A stretch of 64,000 nt of DNA, taken from NCBI GenBank assembly GCA_015143295.1, contig CM026568.1, positions 36,464,441 to 36,528,440 of the forward strand, given 5' to 3'. The translations under genes were made by a program, and so were the position numbers. Below are positions 47,280-57,819 of the stretch, piece by piece; position 1 is the stretch's first letter; each line of letters starts with the position of its first letter. The DNA is from Tetracentron sinense (taxonomy: Eukaryota > Streptophyta > Magnoliopsida > Trochodendrales > Trochodendraceae). The notes below the pieces were generated by a model, which worked only from the letters and a program-made list of their open reading frames with translations, ran no database searches and had not been told where the DNA came from.

Positions 47280-47975
47280 GTTTAGTAAATCTTAACCACA
47301 ATTAATAAGGATTACCTGTAGATGCAATTGAACTCTCCCCATCAATCACAATTGGCTTGATTAGATCTCTATTCTGTGGCGCCTTGTCACTTGTGTGCTA
47401 TTATCCCTTCAAAAATCTGGACCTAAATGTGACAGCACATGCCGCATGGTCATGGCATGTGCTAATTTTAATGTGTGAAACAAAAGCTGGTAGCCTAACC
47501 AAGCTCTTTTCCTCTATTTAATTCAATTTACTTTTATTTTTTTTTGGTAAAGAAAGATAAGCTTAATTAATAACGAAAGTGGGGGCATGTACCAATGAGG
47601 ACTACACATTTAACTACATAGTCAAATGCGGTGGTAAGTTAAACATTTCCCCTATAAGTGGTATTAGAGAATTATTTGTAATAAATTTTTATTTTTATTG
47701 CATACCAAATATAAAACTTAGCTTTTCTTCTAAAAAATTAATTCAGCGCACATATTTTCTCACTAAACAAACATAGCCATTGGGGGATTTGAGTTGAGCG
47801 CATGAGAAGTAAACCAAACCCCTCGAAAAAAAAATGGCATTGTGTGAAGTGATGTCATTGAGTACTACATATATATGTGGCAAGTCGAACAACAGATTTT
47901 TTTTGTTGTTTAATATTTTCGCACACAGGAAATGATTTCAAGATGCCTCTTCAAAGAAACACTTTTATATGAGAG
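47280..47975. other. No gene seen
   Basis: AT-rich sequence. A piece of the 'cttaaccacaattaa' dispersed repeat lies at about 47280-47370. Confidence 0.45.
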
Positions 47976-48202
47976 GGTGTATTTTGATAGAGAATGGAGT
48001 AAGAAAATAAAGTGTGAAATGTATCTCATCACAAGATAATTTGAATTTGAATTAATTAGATTATGTAATATTAAATTTGATTTAATCTAATTGAGGTTTC
48101 CGTCTATAATAGGAATATTGAATTATCTATTTAAATCTTCTTTGGATCCTTATGAGCAATTCAAGTCCATCAATAATATTGAGTTTCTTATGGTATCAAA
48201 GT
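47976..48202 (+). mobile_element. Possible Ty1/copia LTR end with tRNA-Met-type primer site
   Basis: A 200-bp AT-rich stretch ends in 'attgagtttctta', followed directly by TGGTATCAAAGT (48191-48202), close to the copia primer-binding site TGGTATCAGAGC. The next element (LTR end at 48203) begins within this site. The left edge is a guess. Confidence 0.4.
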
Positions 48203-49130
48203 TGTAAGGGATAAAATTCGTAAAAAAAAGGTGAAATGGGAATTTATCACTCTAACAAAATTCTAACAATTTAGTCAACATAAGCCCACTTGGGCTATGT
48301 GCGGGCTCTCTTGAGTGTTGTTTAACAGGGGACCTCATCATGACTACACAAGTCATAATGACTCCAAATGCCTATAAAGAAGCAAGAATCACTAGTGAAA
48401 ATGGGATGATGCGGAAGGCAAGAGAGAAAGTAAAGAAAGGCAGAAGGAGAAAAAAAAGAAGGAGAGTTGAGAAGTTTGAGTCGTTCACATCCCTACCCTG
48501 AAGGGCTATGCAGGCAATCACCTACTTGATTCTCTCATCTTCCTTTGATGTTCTCCGGCCACTTGACGCTCTCCACAGCCTCACGGTCAATTGTGGCCAT
48601 CGGATGCTCTCTCGAATCGGTCATATCCGCCTGATGTTCTTCATGAGAAGACGCTGTCAACTGTACCCGAGCTACGTTGTCCCGTTGTCTTGTGCACACC
48701 GTACTCGTTATCTTGCGCACAACGTATACGTTGTCCGAGAGCTACATTGCCAAGAGCTACGTTGTCTGAGAGTTACGTTGTCCCGTTGTCCGAGAGCAAC
48801 GTCCTCTTTGCCTCCTGAACTACGTCCTCTACCTCTCCATAGCTCGTCCTCCAGAGCACAATACCAGAGCCCGTCCTTAAGCACATATGCTCAATGACCT
48901 CACGATAAGCATCTCTACACTATCATATTCATATACTTACGCCTTATACTGACTTTATCATCGGCGCTTATTTCAGGGTGCACACCCGCCCCCTCAGTTT
49001 CATTTGTAGGCAGAGTTTTGCTATCTTCCTTCTACCAGGAAACCAAAGATTGTTGCAGCTACTGACGCGTGGCGAGCCCAAGAATTTTCCCCTTCAAAAG
49101 TCTTCGATCTTTTGGTGACCTCCTAAATCT
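48203..49130 (-). mobile_element. 3' end of an LTR element, inverted copy of 44240-45541
   Basis: On the minus strand a short internal piece (to 48996), the polypurine tract CTGAGGGGGCGGG (about 48985-48997) and an LTR (48984-48203) starting TGTGCACCC and ending TATCCCTTACA. Landmarks such as 'cacatagcccaagtgg' and 'catagcccttcggggtaggg' match the plus-strand copy. At 782 bp this LTR is shorter because the 'gacaacgtagct' arrays are smaller here (48660-48800). Confidence 0.6.
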
Positions 49131-49224
49131 TGTTTTTCTCTTTCTGGCGAGTCGTGCTGTCATCGCTCTTCGGGTGTTAAACTTTCGATTTTTTTATAAA
49201 TAAAAACTCTACTATCCCTCTCTA

Positions 49225-49265
49225 CTAGCAAACACCCCGTGCTATGTACGGAAAAAAAATGATAA
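49225..49265 (-). mobile_element. Helitron-like 3' terminus on the minus strand
   Basis: On the minus strand CCGTACATAGCACGG, a short hairpin, is followed by GGTGTTTGCTAG and then T. This is the layout of a Helitron 3' end (hairpin, about 10 bases, CTAG, insertion before T). The matching 5' end was not located. Confidence 0.5.
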
Positions 49266-50616
49266 ATTTGAGATAAAATCATTTATTCGCTGTCACTTTA
49301 ATTTTTTTTTTTTTTTTTTTGGTTATAAAGTTAATCTAAACATGCACATCAAACCTAATCTAAACACACTCAAGTCACTTTAAACTTTGGGAAAGGGGAA
49401 AAAAGGTAAAAACTTTGTTGTAAATGACATGAGACCTTTAGTAATAATAAAGTTATTTACCCCCTAAAAAAGCAAAACATTAATTTTAGTGGGAGATGGC
49501 AGCCAACCCAAAGAGGATCCTCTTATATGAATGATAATGTGATATTCATGTCTAACATGCCACCATCAACTTTCAAGAAAAATCAGCATGTACAGTACCA
49601 TTCCCATTTAGACAGAGTTACAAATCTATCTACTATACTAAAACAAAGTGTGTCCACGTGGACACACTCAAAACTCTTTATTCTTCTTCCAGGTTGATGC
49701 CACATGACAAAAAATTTGCCATGTGTCAAGATGTGTTCTTTGCCTTTAAACCGTCTTCCTTCTAAGCCTCCTCACAATCTTTCTAGATAAATTCTTCAAA
49801 ACGGTTCATTTAATTACGGATATTAAATTCTATTTTTGAAACGGTTCACCTAAGCTTTTAAAACATTCTCTATCTAATGATCTCCCCACTAATCATTCCC
49901 TTCATTAGAAACGTATGAGAGATGAGAATCTCTTTTAAAACTGCTAAATTATCTCTCAATTCTCATTTAATTATTAATAAATTCCAAATTCCCCAAGAAT
50001 TGAAGGAGTTGAGAGACGTCAGCTCTCTAAAGAAACTTCTCTTCCTAAACACCCCCTAATTATTAAAACATTTTATTCTATTTTGTATGCTTCCAAGACT
50101 CCTCACATTCGTAACTTCCCTTCAAAATCTCTCTCTCTCGAGTAATAATAAATAGATCGCCTCTTTTATCTTCCTCTCTTTCTCTACCCTCTTTCCCTTC
50201 CTCTTAGTGTGTCCCTTCACATTACTCTCCATATGAAACCGTTTTAGTCTCCTTATATAAAGAGAGATAGAGATGAGAGATATGATCAGGGTTTTGGCCC
50301 TATTACTATTGGCTACAATTTTTCTTTTTCCGTTTCTGTCAGTAGTTTGAAAAACTTATATTTTCCATTTTAATAACTCTCATCTTTCAGTGGTTTCATT
50401 TTATTAAGTTTTGTGAGTAGTTCTTCTATTCAAATGTAGGTTTGTTGGTGGTGGACGTGATGGTGGTGGAAGAAGGAGAGGTGCACTACCACCTCCGCAA
50501 ACTGGTTTGTGAGGAGAAGTAATGGTTTCAATCCATCCTCATCTGAGTTCCTTTCCATGTAAATTTTTTATATACAAGGAAATAGGGGTTTGGTATAATT
50601 TGGTTTATGAGCTTCC

Positions 50617-52524
50617 TGTAAACACCAAAATTTACCGCCCTTCCTCCCCTCTCAACTCTAAGTGTCGAGATAAGGTCCGAGAGTAGAGGAATAACGCTAA
50701 ATTTATTCTAAGAGTCGCCACCTACTTAGGGGAAGTAGGATCCCGAGATAATCCAAAATAAGGGGGTCTACGGTCCAGAGTAGTCTAGGTAAGAGATCCC
50801 TTTAGGTCCGGGGGAAGGGGTTAGGCGCCCCAGGACCTCCATCCAATGATGGTAACCTACTCATTAGGTCCAAATCAAACATTTAAAAATCACTTAACAT
50901 TTCCTAAAACAATTATTAATTTTGCTAATCGAATACAAATCAAAATGGGGTGTAAAAAGTTTATTTTTGGTTGGGGTCGAACCCTGATTGGGCTGCCTAC
51001 TTATCCGGTTAGTCGGAATCAGACCCTCATAGTAGTTCGGGGTCCGTGACTGTTTTTATACTCGTTTCGGAGTGTGGTCACTTCCAACTCGTGTTTGAGT
51101 TGGGGAGGGGAAGTGGAATTGAGATTTATGAATCTCACTCCGGGAGATGGCCGCGTAGCTAGGTGCTCGTGGGGGAGCTCTAGGGGGCGTTCATTTATTA
51201 GGGTAAGTCTTTTTTGCATTTTGTGGGTTTTTAAATGTTTTTGTTGTTTTTGTATTTTTTTATTTATCTTTTTTTTGTATTTTTTAATTTTGGCAAGTTT
51301 TAACTAGTTAAGAACTAAACTAAATGCCCAGGGTAGGCAAAAAGGAAAATAAAATCTAACTGATTTAATTATCTTAAAGGTAAAGAGCAGGGCGGATCGA
51401 GCGGCCTTAAACCAAAAGAGGCTATGGTTTAAATACGGACCCTGCTCTAGGTCCCAAGGGAAGATAGACCAGTACCTTTAATTTATTTTACTCTTTTTTA
51501 TATTTTTTTGATTTTTTGTAAGGCTAACTAACGGGGGTAGGCTTATTATTTAGTGTTAAAGAACTACCTAACGCCTCATGTAGGCAAATAGAAAATAAGC
51601 TACGGCCTAACCTTATTGCACATACACAAGGATAATTCACAATAAATTAATAAATTGAAATAAATAAAAGAAAGAGATTATACCTGACCGGCAATGGTGT
51701 GAAGGTGATGGGGCTGCTCCAAAGTGGAAGATCCTCTCTATCTCTCTTAAAAAATAAAAAAATAAAAAAAAAAATAAAAAAAAAAAAATAATAGAATATC
51801 CACGGAACAATGGATCCAATAAAAAGCAAAGAAAAACAGAGAAACGAGAGATAGAGAGCCGGTTCTGTTGCTACCTCTGAGTGATGAATCTGGATAAATT
51901 TCGGGGGGACCGGGGATAGAAGATGATCTCGGGATATACAGCACGAGCTGGTTCGAATGGTGACAACTGAGAGGTACGGACTTCGGCCGGAGTTGGATAG
52001 AACCTGTAACTTGCCGGAGAGACGATCGGAATGGAGCCAGTAGAAGGGATGAACAGAAGCGAAATTGCTTCCCCTTGGGCGCGACTCAGAGTTCATCGGT
52101 GAAACTAGTTCGCCGGTTGGTTTAGGTACTGTGAAGCCTATTGTTCGAACCCTCGTCAGCAAAAGATAGTAGAACGGGAGAGGGAGAGAGAGAGTGGTGG
52201 AGCTGCCGAAATGGTCTGGATGACGGTGGGGAACTCGAGATCCAAGGATCTAACCGAACTCGAGATGCTGTCGCCGGAGATGGTGACCGGAGCTCGATCA
52301 AGGATATCTTCCTAGTTCTAAGCTGGAGTGAGATGGTGGCAGTGAGGGGGTGCGATGATGAAGGTTGCTACTGGTGACACAACAAGCGTCGAGATGGAGC
52401 TCGAGAGATGTTGCCGGAGATGAAGACCGGCCTTATCTTGACGGGTGTGGACGAAGTTGCCGCCGGAGGAGATGAACAGACAGCGATGAATATGCTGCCT
52501 CCTCTACAGACGAAAGAGATGTGG

Positions 52525-52555
<31 letters not shown>

Positions 52556-52864
52556 ACCCTCTCTCTCTCACTATATAGTCCACAGTAATGGGCCTTGGAC
52601 CTTGGACTTGGTTTCACATGGACTTGGGTTTGTGGGAAAATGGGTTTCGGTTGTGATTTTAAACTTCAGTGATTTGTGATAAAGGGGAATGATGGGTGAG
52701 TTACGGGCTTAGCACAAGCAGCTTGAAGGGTCTTTCTCTCGAGCTTGGGGACTTTTCGAGCCAGCAAAATGATAATAAAATTAACTAAAATAAAATTAAC
52801 TAAAATAAATAATAAAAATAATAAAAGTAAAGGGTTTTAAGGGTGTAAAAATGGGGTGTTCACA
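50617..52864 (-). mobile_element. Solo LTR, same family as LTR A, inserted in the Helitron
   Basis: On the minus strand it begins TGTGAACACCCCATTTTTAC and ends TTTTGGTGTTTACA. A perfect target duplication CTTCC lies at 50612-50616 and 52865-52869. Landmarks shared with LTR A: 'gtaggcagcccaatcagggt', 'ggcgcctaaccccttccc', 'gtaggtggcgactc'. Open frames inside (51647-52162, minus) are LTR sequence without known domains. Confidence 0.88.
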
Positions 52865-52905
52865 CTTCCAACAACCAAATCCTTTAATATCATTTGGTTT
52901 ATGAG

Positions 52906-53220
52906 CTTGCTACCGAGGCATTTGCACACAAGGACATGATTTAGCAAGTTGTGGCTTTTAGGCTAGCGCCAATTATTTTAGGCTTGGAGGTGGTAGAGAA
53001 GCCCGAGGGGAAGAATTTTAGGATACAGAGTGATCCATAAACTTTGGCTGCAAGACAAAGGAAGGAGAGAATAAGTAGAGGATTAGGTTTTTGCAAAGAT
53101 CGGTCCCTGATGTGACCAAGATGGACACTGCATCAATACTTGATGAGGCTGCAACTATCTCAATTTCCTCAGGTTGCAAGTTACAGCTCTATATATTCTT
53201 GGCCTCAAACTTGATTAGAG
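52906..53220 (+). pseudogene. Captured bHLH transcription-factor fragment (bHLH87/HECATE-like)
   Basis: The plus strand reads, in pieces, TEAFAHKDMI, then VVAFRLAPIILGLEVVEKPE, GKNFRIQSDP, TLAARQRKERIS and, after a frame change near 53090, FLQRSVPDVTKMDTASILDE then AATIS. This follows the bHLH block of the HECATE/INDEHISCENT/bHLH87 group (VAARQRRERISERIRILQRL, TKMDTASMLDEA); the GLEVVEKP lead-in points to bHLH87. Two in-frame stops (after KDMI and after QSDP) and a frameshift show it is dead. It lies inside the Helitron 49629-54280, so capture is the likely route. The first half of the basic region and the helix 2 start are still legible. Confidence 0.78.
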
Positions 53221-53816
53221 CCGTGCTAGCATGCCTCGTATTATGTTAATTGCATCTCTACAAGCTTACTCTTCCCCATCATTCAACCACTGTTTTACCA
53301 GCCGATTCTCTTTCCCACTCCCAAAAGTACTCTAATCCAAAGCCCCAAAAGTACTAGAAATCTTTCCAACTAAACCCAAAGAAGAAAAGATTCCAATACC
53401 CATTGTCATACCCATCATCATTTCATTACCCATTATCAAAATACAACCCTTATTTAAATAAAAATAAATAAGTAAATGTGGGAATACTTTTTGGTTCATT
53501 GTATATTTTAACCTACATAGAAAAAGGTAACACTCAACCAAACCCGAATGTGGGAATTGCAAAGGAAGTTTGGAACATTTGAGCAGATTAAGGTTGTAAT
53601 TGACTGTAATGATTATTGTAATACTATATATCTTCCTTGCTTGGACAATTTTGATTCAACACTTGCATATTTGGCATCTTGGTTTTGATTTAGATTGTAT
53701 TCTTATCAGAAATAATCATTAAAATTTTATCAATTATCTGAAATTTTGTCCTCTTAGTATGATAATTCCAATTTCTGTATCTAAATCTGCTTTTATATAT
53801 ATATACTTATTTTTGG

Positions 53817-53822
<6 letters not shown>

Positions 53823-53860
<38 letters not shown>

Positions 53861-53862
53861 AT
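53823..53862. repeat. AT then GT microsatellite
   Basis: About 13 AT units followed by about 6 GT units. Confidence 0.9.
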
Positions 53863-54280
53863 GTACTTTGTTCTTACAATGTGTGGAAAAAAAAACAAAG
53901 AATGAAGTCAAAAGGCATATTGGCATTACATCATAATGATCTAGTCTTAATCTTTACCTTTTATACAATTATGGTGCAATTTATTTATCAGGGTTCCGAC
54001 AACTTGAAAATGTTTGATAAATAAACTAATAATCTATTCAATGAGTTCCATAACTATGCAAATCTTGATCTTTCAATGGTAAGAATGACAATGACAATTT
54101 TTTTCAACTTCAATTTGGAGGGATACCAGCAGATCTTTTTGGTTAAGGGTATGCCTGAGAATATCCTAATATGATAGGGATGGTACTGCCATTATATTTC
54201 TTTGTTTTCCCATTTTTAGTCATATTCCATTCATCCATTCTTTTTGTCGTTACCCGTGCATCGCACGGGCTACTTACTAG

Positions 54281-54949
54281 TACTAATACTATATGCTGGT
54301 TGGTGCCACATGGCATACCTCAAATCTCTCAATTCTCTCTTCATGTTGGTGCCATGTGTCTGTTGACATGACACTTTCCTCATAATAATCCAACCAACTA
54401 ATGCCATGTCATTTGGCATCATATATATGTAATACCTCTTAATTAATGACACCTATTCATAGTGATCCTTTAATTAATTTTACCCTCCCATGGTATTCAA
54501 TTTTACCCTTCCACATCCCTTCATCTTCTATAGTATGCGCGTGTTTGATGTGTTATAAAAAGAAAAAAAAATTAACTCTCTAACCGTTCCCAAGTCTCTT
54601 CCTCTACCATAATTTTTTTTTTTTTTTTGACTCTCTAACCGTTCCCACATTAATAAGTGAGACCCACTCTTTTAGCTCCTCTCTTAGTAACCCACTTAGA
54701 AGTTACATTCTCTATCATTACATCCCACTCAATTTCTTATTAAAAATAATCAATGAGGTCCTCTACCTTCTCTTTGTGAGTTTCAAAGCATTTTTCTCTC
54801 CTATTGATTAGCTTTTATATTTCTCTTATTAAATGTCTTTTAATCTTTTCAAACGTTTAATTATTAGAAGATGAAGGAACCAAGTGTTTTCGTTCAAATA
54901 TTGGTTCAAATATATGTGACATTTAGATGGGGTTCTTAGCTCATTCAGT
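54281..54949. other. No gene; AT-rich, Helitron-like in texture
   Basis: Starts 'tactaatactatatgctgg' immediately after the Helitron end and has 'gccacatggc' and 'gccatgtcatttggc' words like other Helitron interiors. No 3' hairpin with CTAG could be found for a second element. Confidence 0.35.
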
Positions 54950-55475
54950 TGGGGTGCTTAGTCGTGATAAGCATGAAATCGAGGGAAGGTGGTGGTGGGA
55001 GGATGCCAAGGCTAAGGAGTGTGGCTTGTCGTGGTTAAATGGGTCTGCTACAGTTGATATTTTCAACACCGAGAGCTTAGTGACCCTGAGCAAGCTGGGG
55101 ATTGAAAACCAGGCCAGATTTCAAAACGGTGGCTTGTCGTGCTCTATGCGCCTTGGTGCTGCTTCTACTAGGTAAATATTCTTCAGAAGACTCTATAACT
55201 ATGGAAGTTGCTAATTATGCAGTGTAGGATGGTTTTTAATTACATTTGCTTAAATTTTGGATAGACATTAATGGAAGAATTGTATGTTGAATTGGCGGAG
55301 AAGCTGGCAGGGACGGGCTTGAAGGTGGGAAAGTTCCATGCAGATAGTGAACAGAAGATGTTTCCACAACGAGAGTTGTAGCTGGAGAGCTTCCCGACAA
55401 TACTATATTCCCTAAACACTCCTCCCGAACCATCAAGCACCCATAGGAGAAGAGGGACGTTGATTAGCTAATGCC
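54950..55475 (+). pseudogene. APR: APS reductase (5'-adenylylsulfate reductase) fragment, broken
   Basis: The first exon-like part, to about 55171, reads DKHEIEGRWWWEDAKAKECG, then NGSATVDIFNTESLVTLSKL, GIENQARF and, in a shifted frame, RWLVVLYAPWCCFY. This is the end of the reductase domain leading into the thioredoxin-like domain, where the family has WCxFC. A GT-bounded gap of about 95 bp with intron character follows. The second part, from about 55265, reads [36 protein letters not shown], a stop, LESFPTILY, then after a frame shift HSSRTIKHP, a stop and EKRDVD. The real enzyme reduces APS to sulfite in plastids. The kept intron argues for DNA-level copying rather than a processed pseudogene. 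The N-terminal and most of the reductase domain are absent. Confidence 0.85.
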
Positions 55476-56278
55476 CTCCGGTGATGTAACAAGTCTGAAT
55501 TAGATCAATTCAGCTTCCATAGGGTAGGCAAGCAGATAATTTGGGTTTAACAATCAATTTACCGTTGCTTCCATCCCCATTGCGAGTGGAAGAGAAAAGG
55601 GCATAGGGAATGAATTTTATGTTCGTTTATATTATAAGCATATAATATAAGGAGCGGAGACACTCCTCCCTTTTTTTTTTGCCCTCCTCCCTATACCTTT
55701 TTAAAACTCTTTTCTCTCTATTCCACGTGACCCTTTGCCTAACCGTTCAATTAGTGCATTCATTTATCAAAGATTTGATTTAAAATAGCTATGCTACAAG
55801 GATTTGATTAAAATAACTATGTCAAGAAATGATGAGCTTATAATACGTGTAATTCTATGGGTACATGAGCATAATTTGCACTAGACCAATCATAGGTCTA
55901 AAGGATCATAGCTCTAAAATGACCAAGTTCAAGTCTTCCCAACCCGCTTCTTGCTCTAATGGTGTGGTGTGGCCTCTCTCAAGTGAGAGGTCTCGGGATA
56001 TAATCCCCCAAGTGTTGATGATGGTTATTGAAAAGTTTGATTTGTGAAATTTTGAATTTAAGGACGTTGTTCATAATTCAATAAAATAATGACACGTGGC
56101 TCAAAGGACGTTCTAGCATATTACACATACTAAAATCCTTTTGGGAATTGGTTAACAGAATTCCATGTTTATCTGATAAAAATGATTCTAGTCATTAATG
56201 ATCAATGATTTTAAGCTCTTATGCTTTTAGTTCATAAAAAAGGATTTTTTTTGCTCATTAATGACAAATTTACCCTTA
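55476..56278. other. No gene seen
   Basis: AT-rich sequence between the APS-reductase fragment and the LTR of the Tat-like element. The true left edge of that LTR may lie inside this interval. 55915-56010 has weak SINE-like character ('gagaggtctcgggatataat'). Confidence 0.4.
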
Positions 56279-56333
56279 TGTCACTAATGAAAGATTGAAA
56301 CTATTGTGCCTTTCACGCTATTGACACAGATTC

Positions 56334-56490
56334 AAGTCCTAACGCTTTTTGGATATTGTTTCAGGCTCTAACGCCTTCGGATATCATTTCAGGCTCTAAC
56401 GCCTTTGGATATTGTTTCAGGCTCTAACGCCTTTGGATATTGTTTCAAGCTCTAACGCCTTTGATGTTGATTCAGACTTCAACGCCTTCG
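56334..56490 (+). repeat. Tandem repeat of about 28 bp in the LTR
   Basis: About five to six units of 'caggctctaacgcctttgga' + 'tattgttt'. Confidence 0.85.
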
Positions 56491-56779
56491 GATATTCTAT
56501 ATGACTTCAGTGCCTCGCTCTGGCTTACAACGCCTTTCTCATGATGATGGGTGTGGTATAGATTTGTACCCTCCTTGTATGCCTTTCTGAGGACTTCTGC
56601 CAGAAAGGAGATTTGTTTTGTCAGGGGTGAACGGTATGGATTGGTACCTCCCCGTGGGAATGAGTGTGGCTGTTTCCCCTCATTACCTATTCCAGTGAAG
56701 CATGGATTACTTCCTGGGCTGACAGTCAGGGAGAAAGCGTTGAGGATGGATTTTTCCTCAGTTTCTCTTAAGGCCTGAC

Positions 56780-57044
56780 GGGAAGGGTGTCCTCGTCCAA
56801 CACCTATGATTTCCCTATTGGACCTGAGCTACGGGAAGGATGTCCTCGTCCAACACCTATGATTTCCCTATTGGACCTGAGCTACGGGAAGGGTGTCCTC
56901 GTCCAACACCTATGATTTCCCTATTGGACCTGAGCTACGGGAAGGGTGTCCTCGTCCAACACCTATGATTTCCCTATTGGACCTGAGTTACGGGAAGGGT
57001 GTCCTCGTCCAACACCTATGATTTCCCTATTGGACTTGAGATGA
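56780..57044 (+). repeat. Five tandem units of 53 bp in the LTR
   Basis: Units start at 56780, 56833, 56886, 56939 and 56992 and are nearly identical ('gggaagggtgtcctcgtcca', 'acacctatgatttccctatt', 'ggacctgagctac'). Confidence 0.95.
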
Positions 57045-57438
57045 TTATTAGATGATTATCATCATCGTTATTATTAATATTATCATGATTATTACTCTAG
57101 AGGAGTGTTGCTGTCTGAACACTAATATATTACCTCAGCAGGACAGTACACCATGAAAGCGTATGACCCGCCTTCACGGTGTAGTTACCAATTGCTTTTG
57201 GGGGAGGATGATGAGTTGTGGTTTGGAGGGCTTAGATAGAATTTGTTAAAAGATGGATATTGTGAATACCGCTTTTAACCTTTGAAGAAAATATCTGAAA
57301 GCTTTGGTCATAAAAGCTTAAAGGAGGTATGGTGACAAAACGCCTTTATCTTGATGGAATCCAATATTTTCTCTCTAAAAGTCGGTTACAAAAACGGTTA
57401 TGACAGCTGTACAAGTTGGTTACAATTTTGATAATCAC

Positions 57439-57448
57439 CTATAAATAG
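57439..57448 (+). promoter_or_regulatory. TATA box of the LTR promoter
   Basis: CTATAAATAG stands about 330 bp before the LTR end, which leaves room for an R-U5 region. Confidence 0.65.
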
Positions 57449-57776
57449 AGGTGACCCCTCCTTGTTGAGGAGGAGAGACTTTCCTTGAGTTCCCAGAAGA
57501 TTTTCCAAGAACAACCAGATTTTTTTAAAAGAATTTACAGAGAGAGAAAGTAAAGGATTCATCAAGAAAAAACATTCTGTCACTACTTTTCTTCATCGTT
57601 CTTTCTTCTCTCCCTCTGAATCATTTCCTTATTTTCTCCTTTTTCTTTCTTGTGTTCTTTGAATCATTTCTTCCAAAAATAACTCAATTTAGAACGGTCT
57701 GGATATCAGATTTAGGCTAGATTGAGGTTGCAGTAAACCCCATTTCTTCAAAGATCAAAATACCCCCCTACATTTT

Positions 57777-57794
57777 TGGCGACTCCACTGGGGA
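57777..57794 (+). other. Primer-binding site, tRNA-Arg type
   Basis: TGGCGACTCCACTGGGGA follows the LTR end after four T residues. Its complement, TCCCCAGTGGAGTCGCCA, is one base away from the remembered 3' end of plant tRNA-Arg(ACG) with CCA added. Confidence 0.8.
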
Positions 57795-57819
57795 ATTCTG
57801 TAACAATTTTTGAGAGAAA

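Larger units (their letters stand above)
49629..54280 (+). mobile_element. Non-autonomous Helitron with a captured gene fragment
   Basis: The left end is TCTACTATACTAAAAC, preceded by A (49625 is an alternative TC start). The right end carries the hairpin CCCGTGCATCGCACGGG at 54253-54269, then CTACTTACTAG and a T at 54281. This is the Helitron plan: 5' TC, 3' hairpin about 11 bases before CTAG, insertion between A and T. It holds a bHLH gene fragment (52906-53220) and was later hit by a solo LTR (50617-52864). I see no Rep/helicase, so it depended on another copy. Confidence 0.8.
56279..57772 (+). repeat. Left LTR of the Tat-like element (5' edge approximate)
   Basis: The 3' edge is firm: CCCCCCTACA ends at 57772, four bases before the primer site. 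The 5' edge is uncertain; a TG at 56279 is used here, but an earlier TG (for example 56165) is possible. The LTR holds two tandem arrays and a TATA box. Confidence 0.6.

Noticed and set aside
51647-52162. Minus-strand frame of 171 residues
   Set aside because: It lies inside the solo LTR at 50617-52864 and ends in a poly-phenylalanine stretch from a poly-A tract.
56780-57044. Regular 53-bp array as a possible satellite or CRISPR
   Set aside because: There are no spacers; it is a head-to-tail array inside the LTR of the Tat-like element.
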